64,000 nt of DNA from Candidatus Cloacimonadota bacterium (GTDB taxonomy: Bacteria > Cloacimonadota > Cloacimonadia > Cloacimonadales > JAIOQZ01). Positions 62,303 through 64,000 of the stretch are shown in pieces. The first letter of the stretch is position 1; every line of letters starts with the position of its first letter. A program made the position numbers and the translations under genes. The notes under the pieces are model-generated. The model had not been told where the DNA came from. It was given only the letters and a program-made list of their open reading frames with translations, and did not search any database. Location: NCBI GenBank assembly GCA_021108395.1, contig JAIOQZ010000011.1, forward strand, positions 51,898 to 115,897. Direction: 5' to 3'.

Positions 62303-62749
62303 ATGGGTAAGCAGATCGCCATCTATGTCGGCATCTTCGTGGTGGTTTTCGCGCTCATCAGCACTACCCTGTTCATCGTGTTCAACAAGAAACAGGCCGA
62401 GCCGCCAGAGCTGCCGACCACCGAAATCGACTCGACCGCATCCGTCGCCGACACCACCAGCCAGCAGCCTATCGACAGCCTCGCCATGCTTCGCCCCGAC
62501 ACCCTCGTGAAAGCGATTACCGAGCTTCCCGATCCGCTGCTGGAATACAACAACCTGATGATGCTGCGCAAGCGTCTCATCGAGTTTTACTCTGAAGGCG
62601 AGATTCGCGCCTACAGCAGTTCCGAAATCGATTCGTTATTCACCGGATTCGTCGCTCAAATCGATTCGCTGGCCTACAAACAGCAACAATATATCGCCAA
62701 GATAAACGAACTGAGCAGAGTGCTGCTGTCAGCCTCCAGTCACAAGTAA
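62303..62749 (+). CDS. MotE-like flagellar protein, N-terminal part (frame-split)
   Basis: 148 residues: one membrane anchor (about 6-28), a Thr/Pro/Ser-rich linker and the start of a coiled coil (LLEYNNLMMLRKRLIEFY...IDSLAYKQQQYIAKINELSRVLLS). MotE proteins, found between fliJ and fliK, add a C-terminal MgtE_N-like domain that is missing here but is encoded just downstream in another frame. The last residues ASSHK probably lie past the frame break. See the next entry. Confidence 0.72.
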   Translation: MGKQIAIYVGIFVVVFALISTTLFIVFNKKQAEPPELPTTEIDSTASVADTTSQQPIDSLAMLRPDTLVKAITELPDPLLEYNNLMMLRKRLIEFYSEGEIRAYSSSEIDSLFTGFVAQIDSLAYKQQQYIAKINELSRVLLSASSHK

Positions 62750-62775
62750 CCCGGCTCGAGGAAAATATTTCCACG

Positions 62776-63024
62776 ATGAAACTCCAGCACAGCGAGGAAA
62801 TCGCATCGCTCACGAACGGCGACGGCGATAATCTCGTTCAGGCGGCAGCCGAAATGTGGGAAAACATGCAGCCCGCCAACGCCGCCCAGAGCCTGTTGCC
62901 GCTCACCGACAATGAAATCATCGCTATTTTGCGTTCCATGAACGTGCGCCGCGCCTCGAAGATTCTGGATAAGCTGCCAGACACCCGCGCCGCCAGCCTG
63001 CTCAAGACAATGAGCAATCCATAG
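62776..63024 (+). CDS. MotE-like flagellar protein, C-terminal MgtE_N-like part
   Basis: 82 residues from the first ATG: MWENMQPANAAQSLLPLTDNEIIAILRSMNVRRASKILDKLPDTRAASLLKTM is the MgtE intracellular-N-like domain of MotE. The same frame continues open upstream of the ATG and reads LQSQVTRLEENIST, a heptad helix that would continue the coiled coil of the previous ORF. No proper ribosome site precedes 62776. The two ORFs thus look like one MotE gene broken by a single-base shift. It would help stabilise stators or the motor. Confidence 0.72.
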   Translation: MKLQHSEEIASLTNGDGDNLVQAAAEMWENMQPANAAQSLLPLTDNEIIAILRSMNVRRASKILDKLPDTRAASLLKTMSNP

Positions 63025-63032
63025 AGGTAGCC

Positions 63033-64000
63033 ATGCAAAATCCACTTGCCGTTTTATTCGCCGGTCGCCAGGTAAAACCGACCGCGGACACCGCTGTAGC
63101 GGTGGCAGGTGGCGCCTCTTTCCTGCAATTCCTCACGCAATCACCCCGTAACAGCGCCAAATCGATGCAAGCCCTCACGCCGGAAGTGGCGCAGAGCTTT
63201 TTGGAAGGCAAGCTCGACGTACGCATGCAAAGCGGTGGCAAGGTGTTCAGCCTGCAACAACTGCTCCAGCGCGCCGAGAGTGACCCGAAGGCGGCTTCTC
63301 GTCTCTGGAACGATCTCCGCTCCGGCAATATGCAATTGCTGGACATTGTCGAAGTCGCACAGGCCGCACAGCGGCATCACGTACAGGTACCCCAGAAGCA
63401 GGCCGCACAAGAACAGGCGAGGCCCGCCGCGCCAGCCGCAACGCTAACGCGGAAGCAACTCCACCAGCAAGCCGCGCTCGGCGATTTCTCTTCCCTGCTA
63501 CTTTTCTCTCCGGGCAAAGTCGCGCAGGTCGCACAGGTCGCACAGCGACTTCATGTACAGGCACCCCATAAGCAGGCCGCACAAGAACAGGCGAGGCCTG
63601 CCGCGCCAGCCGCAACGTTAACGCGGAAACAGCTCCGTCAGCAAGCCACGCTCGGCGATTTCTCATCTCTGCTACTTTTCTCTCCGGGCAAAGTCGCGCA
63701 GGTCGCACAGGTCGCACAGCGACTTCATGTACAGGCACCCCATAAGCAGGCCGCACAAGAACAGGCGAGGCCTGCCGCGCCAGCCGCAACGCCTAACGCT
63801 CAGGCGGTCACACAGAAGCTTTCAGCCCAGCCTCAGCCGCAAGTAGCACCAAAACAGGCTGCCACGCTTAAACTTTCTACCCAACCTAAGCCGCAAGCAA
63901 CGCAGAAACAGGCGAAGCCTGCCGCAACGCCTAACGCTAAGGTGGCCACTCAGAAGCTTTCAGTCCAGCCTAAGCCGCAAGCAACGCAGAAACAGGCTGT
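63033..64000 (+). CDS. fliK: Flagellar hook-length control protein FliK, N-terminal part (runs off window)
   Basis: 322 codons are open to the window end. Position after fliJ-motE, lack of a signal peptide, and a Gln/Ala/Pro/Lys-rich low-complexity N-terminal half fit FliK, the secreted ruler that sets hook length. Residues 1-105 look partly folded (VAQSFLEGKLDVRMQSGG). From about residue 106 a 58-residue unit repeats, then shorter QKLSxQPxPQxxxKQA repeats follow. The conserved C-terminal domain is outside the window. GAGGTAGCC precedes the ATG. Confidence 0.75.
   Translation, partial: MQNPLAVLFAGRQVKPTADTAVAVAGGASFLQFLTQSPRNSAKSMQALTPEVAQSFLEGKLDVRMQSGGKVFSLQQLLQRAESDPKAASRLWNDLRSGNMQLLDIVEVAQAAQRHHVQVPQKQAAQEQARPAAPAATLTRKQLHQQAALGDFSSLLLFSPGKVAQVAQVAQRLHVQAPHKQAAQEQARPAAPAATLTRKQLRQQATLGDFSSLLLFSPGKVAQVAQVAQRLHVQAPHKQAAQEQARPAAPAATPNAQAVTQKLSAQPQPQVAPKQAATLKLSTQPKPQATQKQAKPAATPNAKVATQKLSVQPKPQATQKQA
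63347..63791 (+). repeat. 174-bp in-frame tandem repeat in fliK
   Basis: Units at 63347-63520, 63521-63694 and a partial third at 63695-63791. The period is 174 bases (58 codons). Units 1 and 2 differ at scattered bases; units 2 and 3 are identical over their roughly 97 shared bases, which suggests a recent duplication. Confidence 0.9.

Noticed and set aside
63247-63789. Minus-strand ORF with repeated Arg/Ala/Pro-rich protein
   Set aside because: It is the reverse reading of the fliK tandem repeat and has no ribosome site.

Overview
The window is a dense bacterial chromosome segment of fairly high GC. It has no rRNA, IS element, prophage or CRISPR array. Several traits point to a Gram-negative, motile member of the FCB/candidate-phylum world, but I cannot name a phylum: TonB-dependent receptor, lipobox proteins, outer-membrane beta-domain proteins ending in Phe, a secreted protein with a 'YPNPFNPET'-type C-terminal domain (Cloacimonadota, KSB1, Marinimicrobia-like), and SDR-type threonine dehydrogenase.

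Layout. 1-760: start of trigger factor behind tRNA-Leu, then a palindromic repeat element. 760-8.7 kb: TPR protein, SppA with a DUF4390/NtrY/NtrX-like sensory operon, and a PDZ outer-membrane protein with a near-consensus sigma-54 promoter. 9-12.6 kb: gltX-GNAT-holB and a CheY-like regulator. 12.6-18 kb: methylmalonyl-CoA mutase A/B plus MeaB. 18-24.4 kb: secreted OB-fold protein, TonB receptor with DUF2141, a GT4 glycosyltransferase and a GerW-like protein. 24.4-31.6 kb: a tightly overlapping chain (PgpH-YbeY-CorC-DUF3108-VanZ-HisRS-like-NagZ). 31.6-37 kb: LysM protein, small lipoprotein, YbaB-RecR-RibE-Ig-like lipoprotein, RsmI. 37-43.5 kb: one operon that mixes threonine degradation (Tdh, Kbl, AcsA-like) with an ACP and AcpS, interrupted by an AT-rich AAA ATPase/PIN pair. 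43.8-50.8 kb: a lipid-linked amino-sugar operon. 51-55 kb: 5'-nucleotidase-C-like secreted protein, thioredoxin, prolyl oligopeptidase, RidA. 55.1-64 kb: flagellar operons flgB-flgC-orf-fliE-fliF-fliG-fliH-fliI and fliJ-motE(split)-fliK.

Working together. Both flagellar transcription units and the PDZ protein carry TGGCAC-N5-TTGC sites with the exact GG-N10-GC geometry, so a sigma-54 regulon is visible. The NtrX-like activator with an intact GAFTGA loop is a candidate regulator in the same window (inference). The glycan operon has the logic of the Arn pathway: sugar made by a dehydratase/aminotransferase, loaded on a lipid by a GT2, flipped by an ArnE-like 4-TM protein, and transferred by a GT-C enzyme.

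Most unusual items: the ATPase/PIN cassette coupled into a catabolic operon; the ACP/AcpS pair inside a Tdh-Kbl operon; a five-copy palindromic element whose ends form stop codons of neighbouring genes; a frame-split MotE; and a 174-bp in-frame tandem repeat in FliK. All calls come from reading the sequence; no database search was run.
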